In this document: in pieces, positions 27,155-29,768 of the stretch | Layout: each line of letters begins with the position of its first letter | Position numbering within the stretch: the first letter of the stretch is position 1 | DNA from: a virus | DNA length: 29,768 bases | Reading direction: 5' to 3' (one strand) | IMG/VR virus record: IMGVR_UViG_3300032116_000972 | Location: 1-29,768 of that record | Program-made: the position numbers and the translations under genes | Notes under the pieces: model-generated | The model's database searches: none | What the model saw: only the letters and a program-made list of their open reading frames with translations | Told to the model about the DNA's origin: nothing

Positions 27155-29538
27155 TTTTAAAAAGCATTATCGACCGCTTAAACCAACGCGTAGAGGTTAG
27201 TAATATATTCGACCGCATATATGGTTTATGTGAGCTTACAGGCGATAAGGGGTGGATTTACTACATAGGCGACGGGCAAGCAATACCCGTAACGGATTAC
27301 GATTCTAAACAGGGTACGCTATTTTGGGCGAAGCGCGGTAAGGTAAACATATCGAAAATCGATAGCCTACGGGTTAGCGGTTGCAAGCAAATGTATTCGA
27401 CGAAATTTAACCTTTCGGCGTATGCAATAGTTCGCAAATCGCACCTACCATGCGACGGCGAAGATGCGGGCGACTGGGTAGCCTCTCGGGTTTATAAGTT
27501 AGTAAGCGGGCGCGATTATGGATTTAAAGACGTAATAGACGTTGTTAGCTACGAAGTAATCCCGAACGGCTACACGGTGGGCGATAAAACGTTACCGCCT
27601 AATTTCGAATTTGCCACGGTTGTAATCGATTTAGAAGTTGAAATAGTTAGCGGCTCAGAGGATACGTGTTACGATATTTGCAACACGGGCGACATACCAT
27701 TACCGCCCGACTTTTTACCGTGTACGCCTTGCTTAACCGAGGTTTCGGTTGACGGGGTTACGATTACTGGAAATGGTACACCTAGCGACCCGTTAGTAGC
27801 CGTAGGCGGTGGGGGCGGTGGCGGTACGTTGTTAGCGTTGCCTTTCACAACCGACCATTTAAGCTCTACGGGCAATCAGTATTTAATCGGTAACGTCGTT
27901 TGGTATAATGGTAACGTATATCGATGTATCGCTAATAACGATTCAATACTACCAACAAACGCGACTTATTGGACTAACCTCGGAGCAGGCTTTCCGCTTG
28001 TAGAACAGCCCTCAAACTGGAACGCAACGAGCGGAAATAATCAAATATTAAACAAGCCAACAATACCCGTTACGATTGTTGAAGACGTAACAGCAAGCGC
28101 GCCGTTAAGCTCCAGCGGTGGGGCTACACCCGATATAAGTATAACGCAGGCTACAACGGTAAGCGACGGTTATTTAAGCGCAACCGACTTTAATACATTC
28201 GACGGTAAACAAGATGCGTTAACAGCGGGCACGGGTATCGACTTAACGGGTAACATTGTAACCAACACCGCACCAGACCAAATCGTAAGCATCATAGGCG
28301 GCACGGATATAACCGTAAGCGGTACATATCCGAGCTTCACGATTGACAGCACCGCCGCAACGGGTATGCAAGGCGGTCAGGCAACGGGGACTGATACCTA
28401 CGCGGTAACTATTGCAGGGGTAACAGCATACAACCTCAACGATGCATACGCGATAGGATTCACTAACGCGAACACAGGCGCATCAACGCTAAACATAAAC
28501 GGACTTGGTGCGGTTAACATTGCAAAGAATAACACCGTGCCAATCATAGGCGGCGACATTGCAGCGAACCAGCAATTCGTTGCAATATATGACGGGACGA
28601 ACTTCCAAATACTTGGCGTTGCACCGAATCAAATGTTCGCCTACATCACAAATGCGGACAGCGTAACGATTAACCGAGGGCAGCCTGTCTATGCCTTTGG
28701 CGCAACTGGAGACCGCATGACGGTGAAGCTCGCGAATAACACTACCGAGGCGACAAGCTCCAAAACGGTAGGGCTTGTATTCAGTAGTTCGATTGCACCA
28801 AATCAAAAGGGCTACATCATAACGCAGGGCGTGGTCGATGGTATCAACACTGGGATGTTTACCGCAGGCGATACGCTTTATGTAGGAAATACCGCAGGCT
28901 CACTCACCAACACGCTACCATTAGCGCCAAATCACTTAACACGTATCGGGATTGTTGAGCGTGCGAATGCAGGCAATGGTCAGATATATGTGTTTGTGCA
29001 AAACGGCTTCCAGCTTGACGAGCTTAGCGATGTTGACATCACAACCGTTACGCCCGTTAACAATGACCTTTTGGTCTACACTACTGGGGTAAATAACCTT
29101 TGGAAGAATCGAAGTTTGGGCAATGTGTTAGGCGGCACGACCTCGCAGTATGTTCGAGGGAATGGCACGCTTGCGGCTTTGCCTTTCGAGCTTGTGGTTG
29201 CTGCATCGGATGAAACCACGGCACTCACAACGGGAACGGCAAAGATTACTTTCAGGATGCCTCGCGCTGTTACCCTTATAGCAGTTCGGGCATCGCTAAC
29301 CACAGCGCAAGCATCGGGCAGTATCTTTACGGTGGACATTAACGAGGGCGGTGTAAGCATATTAAGCACTAAACTAACCATTGATAACACCGAAAAGACA
29401 AGTACAACGGCAGCCACGCCTCCAGTAATTAGCGACACGGCTCTTGCCGATGATGCAGAGATGACAATCGACATCGACCAAATCGGCAACGGCACGGCAA
29501 CGGGATTAAAGGTGGCATTAATCGGTACTTACGCATGA
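27151..29538 (+). CDS. modular fibre-like virion protein, probable receptor-binding
   Basis: A 795-aa protein in modules. About 1-180: a compact virion-attachment domain (LCELTGDKGWIYYIGDGQAI). About 195-226: CTPC and a glycine run. About 244-283: a CBM5/12-like patch (VVWYNGNVYRCIANND, then YWTNLG). About 305-480: low-complexity beta repeats (GYLSATDFNTFDGKQD). About 490-640: a tail-fibre module with RGQPVYAFGATGDRMTVKLA. About 650-690: FQLDELSDVDI and the LGGTTSQYVRGNGTLAALP linker. About 690-795: a C-terminal module (VTLIAVRASLTTAQASGSIF) common in unrelated phages. It probably binds the host surface. Codon use shifts in the distal half, suggesting module exchange. Confidence 0.75.
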   Translation: MILKSIIDRLNQRVEVSNIFDRIYGLCELTGDKGWIYYIGDGQAIPVTDYDSKQGTLFWAKRGKVNISKIDSLRVSGCKQMYSTKFNLSAYAIVRKSHLPCDGEDAGDWVASRVYKLVSGRDYGFKDVIDVVSYEVIPNGYTVGDKTLPPNFEFATVVIDLEVEIVSGSEDTCYDICNTGDIPLPPDFLPCTPCLTEVSVDGVTITGNGTPSDPLVAVGGGGGGGTLLALPFTTDHLSSTGNQYLIGNVVWYNGNVYRCIANNDSILPTNATYWTNLGAGFPLVEQPSNWNATSGNNQILNKPTIPVTIVEDVTASAPLSSSGGATPDISITQATTVSDGYLSATDFNTFDGKQDALTAGTGIDLTGNIVTNTAPDQIVSIIGGTDITVSGTYPSFTIDSTAATGMQGGQATGTDTYAVTIAGVTAYNLNDAYAIGFTNANTGASTLNINGLGAVNIAKNNTVPIIGGDIAANQQFVAIYDGTNFQILGVAPNQMFAYITNADSVTINRGQPVYAFGATGDRMTVKLANNTTEATSSKTVGLVFSSSIAPNQKGYIITQGVVDGINTGMFTAGDTLYVGNTAGSLTNTLPLAPNHLTRIGIVERANAGNGQIYVFVQNGFQLDELSDVDITTVTPVNNDLLVYTTGVNNLWKNRSLGNVLGGTTSQYVRGNGTLAALPFELVVAASDETTALTTGTAKITFRMPRAVTLIAVRASLTTAQASGSIFTVDINEGGVSILSTKLTIDNTEKTSTTAATPPVISDTALADDAEMTIDIDQIGNGTATGLKVALIGTYA

Positions 29539-29768
29539 GTTTTATAATTAATCCTTACGTTTATGCTGCGGCTGTTGACCCTGACTGCGCTGCGTTTTTG
29601 ACTGCTACTGGCATAACTAACCCGACCATATCGGGCGCAGTCTGCACGTTGGTAACATCGCTCAAGTCTGCGAATCTTTGGACTAAGTTCAATGCGATAT
29701 ATCCATTCGTTGGCGGTACTGCATCAACCCACTCATTTAATTTGCGAAACACTACTCAGTATCAAATT
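29535..29768 (+). CDS. virion-associated protein, 5' part only
   Basis: ATG 29535 overlaps the fibre gene's stop (ATGA) and the frame stays open to the window edge, 78 codons. The beginning, MSFIINPYVYAAAVDPDCAA, and the segment FLTATGITNPTISGAVCTLV resemble the start of beta-rich appendage proteins of Bacteroidota phages, and LWTKFNAIYPFVGGTASTHS suggests a lectin- or jelly-roll-type domain. It is probably another tail appendage or host-binding protein; the rest lies outside the window. Confidence 0.75.
   Translation, partial: MSFIINPYVYAAAVDPDCAAFLTATGITNPTISGAVCTLVTSLKSANLWTKFNAIYPFVGGTASTHSFNLRNTTQYQI

Noticed and set aside
29076-29495. 139-codon minus-strand open frame
   Set aside because: Antisense to the fibre-like gene; low-complexity Ala/Val/Ser translation typical of a shadow.
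1-29768. CRISPR array, diversity-generating retroelement, integrase or insertion sequence
   Set aside because: No regularly spaced repeats with unique spacers, no reverse transcriptase, no transposase or integrase motifs, and no terminal inverted repeats were seen.

Overview
The window looks like part of the genome of a tailed, siphovirus-like phage (or prophage) of a Bacteroidota host. The evidence is a tape-measure gene for a long tail, a full virion gene set, dense plus-strand packing with 4-base ATGA overlaps, almost no Shine-Dalgarno sequences, and repeated matches to the Bacteroidota promoter (TTTG, about 19 bases, TAnnTTTG). No integrase, repressor, lysis gene, tRNA, CRISPR array or insertion sequence was recognised, so the lifestyle is open. 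Only one gene (GIY-YIG nuclease) and one likely small RNA lie on the minus strand.

Layout. 1-4700: early/replication genes: VRR-NUC nuclease, small lipoprotein, DUF6291-type protein with an origin-like repeat block, DnaB-type helicase, and several small proteins. 4700-7230: accessory enzymes: GP88-like protein, HAD-like phosphatase, ParB-like protein, and an ABC-type ATPase followed by a GNAT acetyltransferase in another frame. 7250-8840: DUF5681 putative small terminase and TerL. 8840-17200: tail module with chaperone candidates, tape measure, large tail proteins and a probable tail tube protein. 17180-18760: glycosyltransferase and methyltransferase. 18840-25600: head module with portal, MuF-like protein, scaffold candidate and major capsid protein, interrupted by a small promoter/terminator cassette and by a GIY-YIG/structured-RNA island. 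25620-29768: neck proteins, a modular fibre-like protein and a truncated last gene.

The most unusual content is at RNA level: (i) a promoter followed by a leader that can form interleaved helices before the DUF6291 gene; (ii) a minus-strand RNA of about 95 nt whose two hairpin loops are complementary over 7 nt; (iii) about 290 bp of nested hairpins directly upstream of the GIY-YIG ORF; (iv) an in-frame A_AAC_CCG heptamer next to the capsid stop codon, with a downstream stem and a 27-codon -1 extension ending right at a terminator; (v) an A11 run separating the ABC ATPase from its GNAT partner by one base. Two AT-rich mini-gene cassettes 20 kb apart share nearly the same control region.

All functions come from reading motifs by eye. 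No database search or folding calculation was run.
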